The notes: generated from the letters alone by a model not told the origin. Shown: positions 50,558 through 60,070, counted from the first letter of the stretch. The stretch: DNA of 64,000 nucleotides from Paraburkholderia fungorum (GCF_902833645.1 NZ_CADFGE010000004.1:124001-188000), one strand, 5' to 3'. Program-made: numbers and translations.

Positions 50558-51724
50558 ATGCCCATTCCATTATTGGCGCTAGCGATCAGCGCTTTTGCGA
50601 TCGGCACGACCGAGTTCGTGATCATGGGCCTGTTGCCCGAGGTTGCGCGCGATCTGGCCGTGTCGATTCCGTCGGCCGGGTTGCTGGTGAGCGGCTATGC
50701 GCTCGGCGTCGCGGTCGGTGCGCCGCTGCTCGCGGTGGCCACCAGCAAGATGCCGCGCAAGCTCGCGTTGCAGTTGCTGATGGGCGTGTTCATTGTCGGC
50801 AACACGCTGTGCGCGATCGCGTCCAGCTATTCCGTGCTGATGATCGCGCGCGTGGTGACATCGTTCGCGCATGGCTCGTTCTTCGGGATCGGCGCGGTGG
50901 TGGCGGCTTCGCTCGTGCCGGCCGAAAAGCGGGCAAGCGCGATTGCGCTGATGTTCACCGGCTTGACGCTCGCCAATGTGCTCGGCGTGCCATTCGGGAC
51001 GTTCGTCGGTCAGCAATTCGGCTGGCGTGCGGCGTTCTGGATCGTCAGTGCGTTTGGGGTGCTGTCGCTCGCGGGGGTGTCGCTGCTGGTGCCGAATCGT
51101 CACGATTCCGGTCCGGTCGGTTTGGGGCATGAAGTGCGCGTGCTGAAGGACCCGCAAGTCTGGACCGCGCTCGCGATGACGGTGCTCGGCTTCGGCGGCG
51201 TGTTCGTGGTGTTCACCTATATCGCGCCAATTCTCGAGCAGGTGAGCGGTTTCTCGCCGCGCGGCGTGACGCTGATTCTGGTGCTGTTCGGCATTGGCCT
51301 GACGGTTGGCAATACCGTGGGCGGCAAACTCGCGGACCGCGCGCTGATGCCTTCGCTGATGGGCATTCTGGTGGCGCTCGCGATCGTGATGGCGATCTTC
51401 GCGCGTACCAGTCATTCGCAGGTGGCCGCGGCGATCACCATTTTCGTATGGGGCATTGCTGCGTTCGCCACGGTGCCGCCGTTGCAGATGCGTGTGGTCG
51501 AGAAGGCCGCCGCGGCGCCGAATCTGGCTTCGACGTTGAACATTGGTGCGTTCAACGTGGGCAACGCGGGCGGCGCGTGGCTTGGCGGTCTGGTGATCAG
51601 TCACGGTTATGCGCTCGATACGCTGCCGTGGGTCGCGGCGGGCGTCAGTGTGGTGGCGTTGCTGCTCACGTGGTTCGCGGCGCGCATGGATGCGCCGACG
51701 GCCGCCGTGGCGCAACGGGCATGA
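50558..51724 (+). CDS. MFS exporter (DHA1/AraJ-like)
   Basis: A 388-residue major facilitator with 12 predicted membrane segments. It begins PLLALAISAFAIGTTEFVIMGL, a signature of the AraJ/YdhP/purine-efflux type of DHA1 exporters, and carries NVLGVPFGTFVGQQFGWRAAFW. GGAG at 50545-50548 precedes ATG 50558. Substrate unknown; sugars, nucleosides or drugs are possible. Located behind the VOC gene, and divergent from its likely regulator. Confidence 0.9.
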   Translation: MPIPLLALAISAFAIGTTEFVIMGLLPEVARDLAVSIPSAGLLVSGYALGVAVGAPLLAVATSKMPRKLALQLLMGVFIVGNTLCAIASSYSVLMIARVVTSFAHGSFFGIGAVVAASLVPAEKRASAIALMFTGLTLANVLGVPFGTFVGQQFGWRAAFWIVSAFGVLSLAGVSLLVPNRHDSGPVGLGHEVRVLKDPQVWTALAMTVLGFGGVFVVFTYIAPILEQVSGFSPRGVTLILVLFGIGLTVGNTVGGKLADRALMPSLMGILVALAIVMAIFARTSHSQVAAAITIFVWGIAAFATVPPLQMRVVEKAAAAPNLASTLNIGAFNVGNAGGAWLGGLVISHGYALDTLPWVAAGVSVVALLLTWFAARMDAPTAAVAQRA

Positions 51725-51954
51725 CGGTGGGGCGCCTGATGTCTGGCGCTGGACCCGGGTGCCGCACATGAGCTCTCCGGGCGTAGCCGAGCCCGGGGAG
51801 CCCATATGAAAAATTCGCACAAGCTTTGCGAGAATCGTCCTCCGCAATGCTGATAACAGTGTGAAGATAACTTCGTTGGGCGCGGCGGGACGCGATGCTA
51901 TCTTGCTTCCACTAACTGCTTGCCCGCCGTACGGCGGCGCTTCTGGAGGCAATC

Positions 51955-52644
51955 ATGCATTCCCCGCTTGCGCTGGTTCGGGACCCCACGGCCGACACTC
52001 ATGCGTCGCCGCGTGCCGCGGAACCTTTCGATGCTCTCGAACATCTGGTCGGCGTGAATCTCGCCCGTTTGCGCGCCGAGCGCCAACTTTCGCTCGACGC
52101 TCTGGCCCGCGCTTCGGGCGTCTCGCGAGCAATGCTCGCGCAAATCGAGTCGGCGCGCAGCGTGCCGTCGATCAAGGTGCTGTGCAAGGTGGCCTCGGCC
52201 TTGAAGGTATCGGTGGCGGCTTTTCTGCGTCGCCATGCGACCAACGGCTTCGAGCATTTGCCTGCGGAGCGTTCGTCGCGTCTGGTCAGTTCGAATGGGC
52301 GGTACTCGGCCCGGCCGCTTTATCCCGACGCCGAACCGACCGCCGCCGAGTTTCACGAGTTGCGTATCGCGCCCTTGCATACCGAGGCCGGCACGCGCCG
52401 CGCGCCGGGCACCACGGTGAATCTGGTGGTGAGCGAAGGCACGCTGGAAGTCAGCGTGCACGACCAGCGCCAATTGCTGGCCACAGGCGACGCGATCGTG
52501 TTCGATGCCGACCAGCCGCACAGCCTGCGCAACCCCGGCGACACCGAGGCGCGCGCGTTTCGCGTGACGCTGAAGGCGGAAACGCCGCCGCGCTGGGATG
52601 TCCCGGCGCCGCACGATTTGACGCGGCAGGCCGAGCCGGTTTGA
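51955..52644 (+). CDS. XRE-cupin transcriptional regulator
   Basis: This 229-residue regulator has an N-terminal XRE helix-turn-helix (LSLDALARASGVSRAMLAQI, residues about 42-61) and a C-terminal cupin (GTTVNLVVSEGTLEVSVHDQ and GDAIVFDADQPHSLRN). Such proteins often control amine or amino-acid catabolism or transport. TGGAGGCAATC upstream supports ATG 51955. It stands alone between the MFS gene and the FMN riboswitch; targets are unknown. Confidence 0.9.
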   Translation: MHSPLALVRDPTADTHASPRAAEPFDALEHLVGVNLARLRAERQLSLDALARASGVSRAMLAQIESARSVPSIKVLCKVASALKVSVAAFLRRHATNGFEHLPAERSSRLVSSNGRYSARPLYPDAEPTAAEFHELRIAPLHTEAGTRRAPGTTVNLVVSEGTLEVSVHDQRQLLATGDAIVFDADQPHSLRNPGDTEARAFRVTLKAETPPRWDVPAPHDLTRQAEPV

Positions 52645-52769
52645 AGAACAGTGTTTTCAGGCGGACCGGCTGTCAAGCAGAGATGTCCGTCTAATCAGTA
52701 GGGGTTGCGCTGCAGGTCTCGCGCGACTGCTGTATCCTTTGCGAGCCGGTTGATCCGGCAATCAGTGCG

Positions 52770-52997
52770 TCTTCAGGGCGGGGTGAAATTCCCCACCGGC
52801 GGTATGCCGGCAGCGCGAAAGCGTGAGCCGGTGAGCCCGCGAGCGCCCGCGTCGTCAATGTATTTGGCGCTGTGCAACTCCGTTGCATAGGACCAGAGTA
52901 AGCGCCAAAGCGCTAACTCTGATCGACATGGGGTCAGCAGATCTGGTGAGAAGCCAGAGCCGACGGTTAGAGTCCGGATGGAAGAAGATGTGCAGAT
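52770..52997 (+). ncRNA. FMN riboswitch (RFN element) with long variable arm
   Basis: RFN core blocks are present: TTCAGGGCGGGGTGAAATTC, CCCCACCGGCGGT, GAGCCCGCGAGCG, then GTCAGCAGATCTGGTG, GAAGCCAGAGCCGACGGTT and GAGTCCGGATGGAAGAAGATG. The arm between GCGAGCG and GTCAGCAGATC is expanded by about 75 bases. It contains hairpins TGCAAC-TCC-GTTGCA (52874-52888 region) and a near-perfect CAGAGTAAGCGC / GCGCTAACTCTG stem. It controls ribB, 128 bases downstream; flavin mononucleotide binding should lower expression. Confidence 0.95.
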
Positions 52998-53124
52998 AGT
53001 CATGTTCGTTTCCGTGTCGCCGCCAGAGGTTGGAGCGGTGCATGAGCGTCGCTTTGCGCGGCGTTCAACGGCGCGTCTTTGTCTGTTTGCAATGCCCTGA
53101 AACGTTTTTCGCCCAACTTTTGCG

Positions 53125-53859
53125 ATGAGCGTTTCAACTATGTCTTTTGCTACTTTTCCTGCTCCGTCGGTGATTGCGGACAACGCGATTCTCGACCTCC
53201 CCCTGCTCGCCACCGAACCCGTTCCGCCACGTATCGCCGCTGCCCTGCAAGCCATGCGCGATGGCCGTGCCGTCGTTTTGCAAGACGATCACGACCGCGA
53301 GAACGAAGCCGATCTGATTGTCTCGGCTGAACGACTTTCCGTCGAAACCATGGCTTTGCTGATCCGCGAATGCAGCGGCATCGTCTGCCTGTGCCTGCCC
53401 GACGAAAAAATCCGTGCGCTCGAACTGCCGCCCATGGCCGTCAATAACGAAAGCCGCCACGGCACCGCGTTTACGGTCTCGATCGAAGCACGCGACGGCG
53501 TGACCACCGGCGTGTCCGCTCTTGATCGCGTGACGACGATCCGCGCGGCCATCAGCGATACGGCAAAGCCTGCCGATATCGTGCGCCCGGGCCACGTGTT
53601 CCCGCTGCGCGCGCAGCCGGGCGGCGTACTGGCACGCCGTGGCCACACCGAAGGTACGGTCGATCTGGCCATTCTCGCGGGTCTGAAGCCGGCCGGCGTG
53701 CTGTGCGAACTGATGAATGCGGACGGCACGATGACGCGTGGCGCGGACGTGGAGCGCTTCGCGGCGCAACACAATCTGCCGATGCTGACGATCGCGGAAC
53801 TGGTGGAATTCCGTCAGGCGCTGGCGGCAGCGCGCGAATGCGTGGCCGACGAGGTTTGA
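53125..53859 (+). CDS. ribB: 3,4-dihydroxy-2-butanone 4-phosphate synthase
   Basis: RibB of 244 residues converts ribulose 5-phosphate to the four-carbon riboflavin precursor. Active-site segments are [24 protein letters not shown] and [12 protein letters not shown]. No GTP cyclohydrolase II domain follows, so it is monofunctional. Two starts are in frame, ATG 53125 and ATG 53140; neither has a clear Shine-Dalgarno, which fits control by the upstream FMN riboswitch. About 35 N-terminal residues are extra compared with E. coli RibB. Confidence 0.95.
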   Translation: MSVSTMSFATFPAPSVIADNAILDLPLLATEPVPPRIAAALQAMRDGRAVVLQDDHDRENEADLIVSAERLSVETMALLIRECSGIVCLCLPDEKIRALELPPMAVNNESRHGTAFTVSIEARDGVTTGVSALDRVTTIRAAISDTAKPADIVRPGHVFPLRAQPGGVLARRGHTEGTVDLAILAGLKPAGVLCELMNADGTMTRGADVERFAAQHNLPMLTIAELVEFRQALAAARECVADEV

Positions 53860-53871
53860 TTCCGCAAAAAA

Positions 53872-53901
53872 TAACCCCACGTTTGGAAAACCGTGGGGTT
53901 A
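53872..53901 (+). terminator. ribB terminator hairpin
   Basis: TAACCCCACG (53872-53881) pairs with CGTGGGGTTA (53892-53901), ten-base loop, no strong T run. It is followed by a second hairpin. Confidence 0.65.
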
Positions 53902-53920
53902 GTCAGCAGTTTGATGCTTA

Positions 53921-53948
53921 AAGCCGGCGATTGCAGCCGGCTTTTTTT
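53921..53948 (+). terminator. Second terminator after ribB
   Basis: AAGCCGGC (53921-53928) pairs with GCCGGCTT (53935-53942), followed by a T tract. Together with the hairpin before it, this gives a tandem stop for ribB. Confidence 0.85.
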
Positions 53949-53970
53949 GTGGTTACGCCCGTTAAGCCGG

Positions 53971-54657
53971 TTAAGACTGCACGTCGCCAAACTCGCCGCG
54001 TGCGCCGGCTTCAACCAGCGCGGGCAGCTCATCCATATGCTTCATGATGCGTGTCATGCCCATCTTGCGCAGCGCATCCGCATAACCGTCCGGGATATGG
54101 CTCGCCCCCACGAAGGCAATTGTTTTCATGCCCGCCGCGCGTGCCGCATTCAGGCCGGCCACGCTGTCTTCCACGACCACGCATCGCGAAGGCTCCACGC
54201 CTAGCGTTTCTGCCGCGAACAGATAGACGTCGGGAAACGGCTTCGGCCGCGCGACCTGTTCGGCGCTGAAGATCCGGTCACCGAAAATCTGCTGCAAGCC
54301 CGCGCGCCGCACCGATGCGTTGACGCGTGCGAGACGGCTGTTCGAGACGACCGCGGCCGGCAGCGTCACGCGCTGCAACGCGTCGCGCACGCCGTTGATT
54401 GGGCTGAGCGATGCGGCGAGCGCGAGTTCGACGTTGTGTTCGATCGTATCGAGGAAGTCCGGCGGCAGTGTGATGTCGAACGATTTCTCGATCCCTTCGA
54501 GAAAGCGCGAGGTCTGCTGGCCGAACGCCGTCTTGACGACGGGCTCGAAATCAAGGCCGGGGAAAGTGGCGGACAGCGTTTCGAGCATTACACGGTCAGC
54601 GATGATTTCGCTGTCGACGAGTACGCCGTCGCAGTCACAAATGAGGTGGTCGATCAT
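53971..54657 (-). CDS. HAD family phosphatase, beta-phosphoglucomutase-like
   Basis: HAD hydrolase of 228 residues. Motif I is CDCDGVLVDSE with Asp8 and Asp10; motif II is AAVVSNSRLA; Lys lies in RPKPFPDVY; motif IV is CVVVEDSVAGLNAA. Likely a phosphatase of a sugar phosphate or similar small molecule. It is the last gene after glpF on the same strand, so glycerol 3-phosphate metabolism is a reasonable but unproven context. Confidence 0.87.
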   Translation of the reverse strand: MIDHLICDCDGVLVDSEIIADRVMLETLSATFPGLDFEPVVKTAFGQQTSRFLEGIEKSFDITLPPDFLDTIEHNVELALAASLSPINGVRDALQRVTLPAAVVSNSRLARVNASVRRAGLQQIFGDRIFSAEQVARPKPFPDVYLFAAETLGVEPSRCVVVEDSVAGLNAARAAGMKTIAFVGASHIPDGYADALRKMGMTRIMKHMDELPALVEAGARGEFGDVQS

Positions 54658-54853
54658 GCTTTAAGACGGGCAGCGAGAGGCACGCGAGCAGGGCAGTTGC
54701 AAGCTCATGCGCGGATATTGAAAGCATCATGATACGTGCTTTGGCGCCGGGTGCGCGGCGCCATCGCCTTCCGTCGGTGCTTAATTGCGTCTTGAGCGCG
54801 CTCACGGGGTGCATCGGATGCGCTTTTGCATGCGCCCGACGTACCCCGCAAGA

Positions 54854-55567
54854 TCAATGCGCGTGCAGGTACAGATACAGCCCCGTTGCCAGCGCGCCGC
54901 CCAGCAGCGGACCGCACACCGGAATCCACGAATAACGCCAGTCGCTGTCGCGCTTGCCCGGAATCGGCAGCAGCGCGTGCATCAGACGCGGCGACAGGTC
55001 GCGCGCGGGGCTCATCGCATAGCCGGTCGGGCCGCCGAGCGAAATACCGATGCCGAGCACCAGCAGGCCGACCGGTAGCGCGTCGAGCGCGCCCAGACCC
55101 ACTTGCGGCGAAGCCAGGTACAGCACGCCGAGAATCAGCACGAAAGTCGCGATCATTTCGGTGAGCAGGTTATGCGGCACGCTGCGAATGGCGGGCGCCG
55201 TGCAGAACACGCCGAGTTTCACATCGGCATCGCCTTCTTTCGCAAAGTGCTGACGGTACGCAATCCACACGAGCAGGGCGCCCGCCATACCGCCGAGCAT
55301 CTGCGCGGCGACGTAGCCCGGCACTTTGGCCCATGCGAACTTGCCCGCCAGCGCAAGGCTGACCGTCACGACGGGATTCAGATGCGCACCGCTATACGAC
55401 GCCGTGACGTATACGGCGATGAACACGGCCATCGCCCAGCCCATCACGATCACGATCAGATCCGCGCCTTTGCCTTTGGTGCGGGCAAGCAGCACATTGG
55501 CGACCGCGCCGTTGCCGAGCAGCACCAGCAGCGCGGTACCGATAAATTCCGCAATGTAAGGAGACAT
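54854..55567 (-). CDS. glpF: MIP family glycerol facilitator / aquaporin with altered NPA boxes
   Basis: Channel of 237 residues with six membrane helices. The two pore half-helices read AHLNPVVTV (Asn64-Pro65-Val66) and AMSPARDL (Ser186-Pro187-Ala188). Canonical GlpF has NPA at both, so this channel has NPV and SPA. The Arg189-Asp190 pair after the second box is kept and is typical of aquaglyceroporins. Location between glpK and a HAD gene supports glycerol uptake. The Asn-to-Ser change in the second box could alter selectivity or conductance. Confidence 0.92.
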   Translation of the reverse strand: MSPYIAEFIGTALLVLLGNGAVANVLLARTKGKGADLIVIVMGWAMAVFIAVYVTASYSGAHLNPVVTVSLALAGKFAWAKVPGYVAAQMLGGMAGALLVWIAYRQHFAKEGDADVKLGVFCTAPAIRSVPHNLLTEMIATFVLILGVLYLASPQVGLGALDALPVGLLVLGIGISLGGPTGYAMSPARDLSPRLMHALLPIPGKRDSDWRYSWIPVCGPLLGGALATGLYLYLHAH

Positions 55568-55651
55568 GGTTGGTTATCCGAAATATAGTTATCAGGGAAG
55601 CCGCGGGACAGGCGGCTTCGTTATATCAAGAGGTCTTGGGTGAATTCCGGA

Positions 55652-57151
55652 TCAGGGCGTATCGGCCCAGGCCTTCGCCGCGCGAATCGCGCGCTGCCAG
55701 CCGTCGAGGCATTCCTTGACCTCGGCATGCGGCAGGGCAGGTGTGAAGCGGCGGTCGAGCGCCCATTGGCTTTGCAGTTCGTTCACGTCTTTCCAGTAGC
55801 CCACCGCGAGACCGGCCAGATACGCCGCGCCCAATGCGGTGGTTTCCGATACCTTCGGCCGTACTGCGTCGACACCGAGAATGTCCGCCTGGAATTGCAT
55901 CAGCAGATTGTTCGCGCAAGCGCCGCCGTCCACCCGCAATTCGCCGATGCGAATACCTGAATCGGCTTCCATCGCCTTGAGCACGTCGAGCGATTGATAG
56001 GCGATCGAATCGAGTGCGGCGCGGGCGATATGCGCCGAACTCGTGCCACGCGTCACGCCGAACAGCGTGCCGCGTGCCCGGGCGTTCCAGTGCGGCGCAC
56101 CGAGACCGGCAAAGGCGGGCACCAGATACACGCCATCGCAATGCGGCACGCTGCGCGCCATCGTTTCGATTTCAGCGGCGTTCTTGATGATGCCCAGGCC
56201 GTCGCGCAGCCATTGCACCACCGCGCCGCCGATGAAGATGCTGCCTTCGAGCGCGTAGTTGATCTGATCGCCGATCTGCCAGGCAATCGTGGTGACGAGA
56301 TTGTTCTTCGATTCGATCGGCTTGTCGCCGGTGTTCATCACGAGGAAACAACCCGTACCGTAGGTGTTCTTCACCATGCCCGATTCCGTGCACATCTGGC
56401 CGAACAGGGCCGCGTGCTGGTCGCCGGCGATGCCCGCGAGCGGAATCTTGGAGGCGAATACGGTGGTCTTGGTCGGCCCGTACACTTCCGACGACGCACG
56501 CACTTCCGGCAGCATGTTGCGCGGAATGTCGAGCGCTTCGAGCAGTTCGTCGTCCCACTTCAGCGTGTGGATGTTGAACAGCATCGTGCGCGACGCGTTG
56601 GTCACGTCGGTGACGTGCAGGCCGCCCTTGGTGAAATTCCACACCAGCCAGCTATCCACGGTGCCGAAGGCGAGACGGCCTTGTTTGGCCTTTTCGCGTG
56701 CGCCTTCGACGTTGTCGAGAATCCAGCGGATCTTGGTCGCCGAGAAATACGAATCGATCGGCAGGCCGGTTTTCGCGCGGACTTTTTCTTCGAGACCCTG
56801 TTCTTTGAGTTGATCGCAGAAGTCGGCGGTCCGGCGGTCCTGCCAGACAATCGCGTTATAGATCGGATGGCCGGTTTCGCGATCCCACACGATGGTGGTT
56901 TCACGCTGATTGGTAATGCCGATCGCGGCGATCGACGTGCCGTTCATGCCGGCGCGCGTGACAGCTTCGGCGGCGACGCCGGCCTGGGTCGACCAGATTT
57001 CCTGCGGGTCGTGCTCGACCCAGCCCGGACGCGGATAGATTTGCTGGAATTCTTTCTGAGCGGTCGACACGACATTGCCGAGCCGGTCGAACAGCATCGC
57101 GCGCGAGCTGGTGGTGCCTTGGTCAAGCGCGAGGATGTACTGATCCTGCAT
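55652..57151 (-). CDS. glpK: Glycerol kinase
   Basis: FGGY kinase of 499 residues converts glycerol to glycerol 3-phosphate. The N-terminal ATP/substrate motif is [20 protein letters not shown] signatures are in [12 protein letters not shown] and [19 protein letters not shown]. It is 161 bases downstream of glpD and 84 upstream of glpF on the minus strand, forming the glpD-K-F unit. Length is normal. Confidence 0.98.
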   Translation of the reverse strand: MQDQYILALDQGTTSSRAMLFDRLGNVVSTAQKEFQQIYPRPGWVEHDPQEIWSTQAGVAAEAVTRAGMNGTSIAAIGITNQRETTIVWDRETGHPIYNAIVWQDRRTADFCDQLKEQGLEEKVRAKTGLPIDSYFSATKIRWILDNVEGAREKAKQGRLAFGTVDSWLVWNFTKGGLHVTDVTNASRTMLFNIHTLKWDDELLEALDIPRNMLPEVRASSEVYGPTKTTVFASKIPLAGIAGDQHAALFGQMCTESGMVKNTYGTGCFLVMNTGDKPIESKNNLVTTIAWQIGDQINYALEGSIFIGGAVVQWLRDGLGIIKNAAEIETMARSVPHCDGVYLVPAFAGLGAPHWNARARGTLFGVTRGTSSAHIARAALDSIAYQSLDVLKAMEADSGIRIGELRVDGGACANNLLMQFQADILGVDAVRPKVSETTALGAAYLAGLAVGYWKDVNELQSQWALDRRFTPALPHAEVKECLDGWQRAIRAAKAWADTP

Positions 57152-57312
57152 TGTCTCTTCTCCATGCGTTTTATGAATCGCCGGACTGCTGACCGGCGAC
57201 GGGAACGGCTTATTGTTTTAAGCGGGCTGCAACAGTTTGAGTATGTGCGTCCCGGCTTTCTCAGTAGCCGAGGGGTGAAAATCGATTCGGTTGATGCGGG
57301 TAAGTGACCCGA

Positions 57313-58842
57313 TCAGGCACTCTGTCGGAAGGGCTCGCGGGCGAGCCACGCGTCGATGTCGTGTGTGATCGAATCGAGCGTGCCGGGCTCGACGTGCAGG
57401 CCGAGTTTCGAGCGGCGCCAGAGCACATCCTGTGCGCTACGCGCCCATTCGACATCGCGCAAATAGGCGAGCTCGGCTTCATGGAGACCGGGCGCGAACG
57501 CACGGCCGAGGTCCGCTACCGAGCGTGCGTTGCCGATGACATGCGTGACGCGCGTGCCGTACGCACGCGCGAGGCGGTGGGCCAGATCGGCCGGCAACCA
57601 TGGATTCTGCTGTTTGAAGCCGGTGAGAAAGCGCTCGAAGTTGGCTTGCGGGATATCGCCGCCGGGCAACGGCACACCGGCCGTCCACGAAGGCGCGCCG
57701 TTATGCAGCGCGTGCGCGAGTTTGTCGACGGCTTCTTCCGCCAGCTTGCGGAACGTCGTGATCTTGCCGCCGAACACGGACAGAAGCGGTGCTTCGCCCG
57801 CGGGTGCGTCGAGTTCGAGCGAGTAATCGCGCGTGACCGCCGAGGGATTGTCCGCGCCTTCTTCCTCGAGCAGCGGACGCACGCCCGAGTAGGTCCAGCG
57901 CACGTCTTGCGGCGAGATCTTCTGCTTGAAGTAGCGGTTGATCGAATCGCACAGGTACTGTGTTTCTTCGGCGTTGATTGCGACTTGCGACGGGTCGCCG
58001 CGATATTCGAGGTCGGTCGTGCCGATCAGCGTGTAATCGTGTTCGTACGGAATCGCAAAGATGATCCGCTTGTCCGGATTCTGGAAGATATACGCGTGAT
58101 CGTGCTCGAACAGGCGGCGCGTGACGATATGGCTGCCTTTCACGAGACGCACGCTGTGGGTCGCCTCGCGGCCGAGCGCGCCGTGCAGCAACTCGCCGAC
58201 CCACGGTCCGGCCGCATTCGCGATCGAGGCCGCGCGCACGTCGAGGATCGTGCCGTCCGCTCGCTTGAGTTGCGCGCGCCATTCGCCACCGGCGCGCACC
58301 GCGCTCAGCAGTTTGGTGCGCGTGAGAATCTTGGCGCCCCGTTCCTGCGCATCCAGCGCGTTCAGCACGACCAGACGCGCGTCGTTGACCCACCCATCCG
58401 AATACACGAAGCCGCGCTTGATCGAATCGACCAGCGGCGCACCGGCAGGATGATCGCGCATGACGATGCCGCGCGAGCCAGGCAGCAGTTCGCGCCTCGC
58501 CAGGTGATCGTAAAGGAACAGGCCGGCGCGGATCAGCCAGGCCGGACGCAGATCGGGCATGTGCGGCATCACGAAGCGCAGCGGCCACATGATGTGCGGC
58601 GCGGCGCGCAGCAGCGTTTCGCGCTCCTGCAGCGCTTTGCGCACCAGCCCGAATTCGCGGTATTCAAGGTAGCGCAGGCCGCCGTGGATCAGCTTGGTGC
58701 TGGCCGACGACGTATGGGCGGCCAGATCGTCCTGTTCGCAGAGCAGCACCGACAGGCCGCGGCCCGCCGCATCGCGTGCGATGCCTGCGCCGTTGATCCC
58801 GCCGCCCACGACGAGCAAATCGTATCTCGAGCCTTGCGTCAC
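57313..58842 (-). CDS. glpD: Aerobic glycerol-3-phosphate dehydrogenase
   Basis: Membrane-associated flavoenzyme of 509 residues that oxidises glycerol 3-phosphate to dihydroxyacetone phosphate with ubiquinone. The FAD motif VVGGGINGAGIARDAAGRG is at the N-terminus, TKLIHGGLRYLE follows, and KVTTFRKLAEEA-like GKITTFRKLAEEAV lies near residue 375. The first codon is GTG 58842, with AGGGGA upstream. It is first in the glp group, behind GlpR-like operators shared with a divergent lipoprotein gene. Confidence 0.97.
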   Translation of the reverse strand: MTQGSRYDLLVVGGGINGAGIARDAAGRGLSVLLCEQDDLAAHTSSASTKLIHGGLRYLEYREFGLVRKALQERETLLRAAPHIMWPLRFVMPHMPDLRPAWLIRAGLFLYDHLARRELLPGSRGIVMRDHPAGAPLVDSIKRGFVYSDGWVNDARLVVLNALDAQERGAKILTRTKLLSAVRAGGEWRAQLKRADGTILDVRAASIANAAGPWVGELLHGALGREATHSVRLVKGSHIVTRRLFEHDHAYIFQNPDKRIIFAIPYEHDYTLIGTTDLEYRGDPSQVAINAEETQYLCDSINRYFKQKISPQDVRWTYSGVRPLLEEEGADNPSAVTRDYSLELDAPAGEAPLLSVFGGKITTFRKLAEEAVDKLAHALHNGAPSWTAGVPLPGGDIPQANFERFLTGFKQQNPWLPADLAHRLARAYGTRVTHVIGNARSVADLGRAFAPGLHEAELAYLRDVEWARSAQDVLWRRSKLGLHVEPGTLDSITHDIDAWLAREPFRQSA

Positions 58843-58885
58843 CTTGCTGTGTCCCCTGCGTCGTATCCGGAAATGGTTTGGAAAA

Positions 58886-58902
58886 ACTATCGAACCGATA
58901 GT
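58886..58902. promoter_or_regulatory. Palindrome in the glpD promoter region
   Basis: ACTATCG-AAC-CGATAGT, a perfect 7-3-7 palindrome, 44 bases upstream of glpD. It adjoins the GlpR-like site and may be part of a composite operator or mark another regulator. Confidence 0.5.
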
Positions 58903-58916
58903 GTTCGTTTGCGAAC
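58903..58916. promoter_or_regulatory. Candidate GlpR operator upstream of glpD
   Basis: GTTCG-TTTG-CGAAC is a perfect inverted repeat with the TTCG-N4-CGAA core known from E. coli and Pseudomonas GlpR sites. Additional TTCG half-sites lie at 58930-58933 and 58945-58948, so tandem binding is likely. Confidence 0.65.
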
Positions 58917-59044
58917 TTTAATGAACATATTCGAAAAAGTAAAGTTCGGTTTTCTTAGGTATTCCTCTAGTGCCTGGTGAAGGTGGTGGCGTAACGCGCG
59001 GCCACGGACGATACTCTCGAAAGGAGCCATTTCGAGGTGAATTC

Positions 59045-59419
59045 ATGCGTGGACTTTGGATGATCGGTGGCGTTGCACTCCTGACGGGATGCATCAGTTC
59101 GCCGAGCTTGAACGGGACGATGGGCGCGCCTTCGTTCGCGTCGTTGCAACAGATGTGCGGTCCCCAAACGGTCGACTACGGCAACGATGCGCAGAACGTC
59201 TACACGACGCTGTTCGATGCGTACGTGGCGAACCGGCGCGGCAAGTTGTCGAAAGAGGATTACTGCGCGTTCCAGACGTCGCTTGCGCAGCGCTATACGG
59301 CACAAGGGACGAGTACCGATCCGCAGGTGCGTAATCAGTGGGTGAGCTTTTTCATCGATCAGCGGGCCAGGGCGTTGAGTTGGCGCGCGGCGGGCGATCC
59401 GACCTTGCGTGCGGGCTAG
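59045..59419 (+). CDS. Small lipoprotein of unknown function
   Basis: A 124-residue protein. Its signal peptide ends in a lipobox LLTGC with Cys16 as the lipidation site and Ile at +2, suggesting outer-membrane sorting. The mature part has two more Cys (QMCGPQ and DYCAFQ) and is otherwise unremarkable. GAGG at 59033-59036 supports ATG 59045. It is divergent from glpD. Its stop overlaps the TetR gene stop in the palindrome CTAG. I do not recognise the family. Confidence 0.75.
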   Translation: MRGLWMIGGVALLTGCISSPSLNGTMGAPSFASLQQMCGPQTVDYGNDAQNVYTTLFDAYVANRRGKLSKEDYCAFQTSLAQRYTAQGTSTDPQVRNQWVSFFIDQRARALSWRAAGDPTLRAG

Positions 59420-60042
59420 CCGCGCTGAGGCTGAGCTCCGCGCCACAACATCCGGCGGATTTGCGCGAACACGTCTTCGCGTGTCGGCGCGCTGCTTGTG
59501 GCGGGCTGTTGCGCCTGAGGCAGCGGCAACTGATTGGCGAGCGCGAGCATGGTGAAGCCGTGCAAGCTCGCCCAGTAGGCGTAGCCGATCAGGTAGGGAT
59601 CGCCTTCCAGAATGCCCGCGGCAACCAGCTTCTCGAAGTGCGCCCCGAGCATCTGCCAGGCGCGTTGCGAAGCGGCGGCGAGTTCCGGGTAGGCCTCGTC
59701 CCGCTGGGCGAGATCGAACATCAGACGGTAGGCGTGCGGCTCGTCGAAGGCAAATGCCACGTAGGCGTCGCTGAGTGCGTAGCGGTCGGCCGAGGGGGCC
59801 TGTTTCGCCACGGCTTCGAGCCGCGCCGCAAAGCGGTTGAACGCCGCGGCGCGGACCATCGCGAGAATTTCATCCTTGTCGCGGAAATAGCGGTAGGGCG
59901 TCATCGCGCTGCAACCCAACTCCTTTGCCAGTTCGCGCATCGTTACGCCTTCTGCGCCGCGGGTGGCGAACGCATTTTCAGCGACACGCCGCATGGCTTC
60001 GCGAAATTGCTGGATGTCGTCGGAGGAGAGCGTTTTGGGCAT
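59416..60042 (-). CDS. TetR family transcriptional regulator
   Basis: TetR regulator of 208 residues. The N-terminal helix-turn-helix is VTMRELAKELGCSAMTPYRYFRDK and the C-terminal ligand domain carries WASLHGF near residue 165, of the WHG type. It converges with the lipoprotein gene, overlapping by four bases. A perfect 15-base palindrome 28 bases upstream of its start suggests autoregulation. Ligand and targets are unknown. Confidence 0.92.
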   Translation of the reverse strand: MPKTLSSDDIQQFREAMRRVAENAFATRGAEGVTMRELAKELGCSAMTPYRYFRDKDEILAMVRAAAFNRFAARLEAVAKQAPSADRYALSDAYVAFAFDEPHAYRLMFDLAQRDEAYPELAAASQRAWQMLGAHFEKLVAAGILEGDPYLIGYAYWASLHGFTMLALANQLPLPQAQQPATSSAPTREDVFAQIRRMLWRGAQPQRG

Positions 60043-60070
60043 GCGCGAGGGCTGAAGATCCGTCGCGACA

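Noticed and set aside
52855..53043. Small minus-strand frames within the FMN riboswitch
   Set aside because: They lie antisense to a conserved riboswitch and show no ribosome binding site; the signal-peptide-like look of one is by chance.
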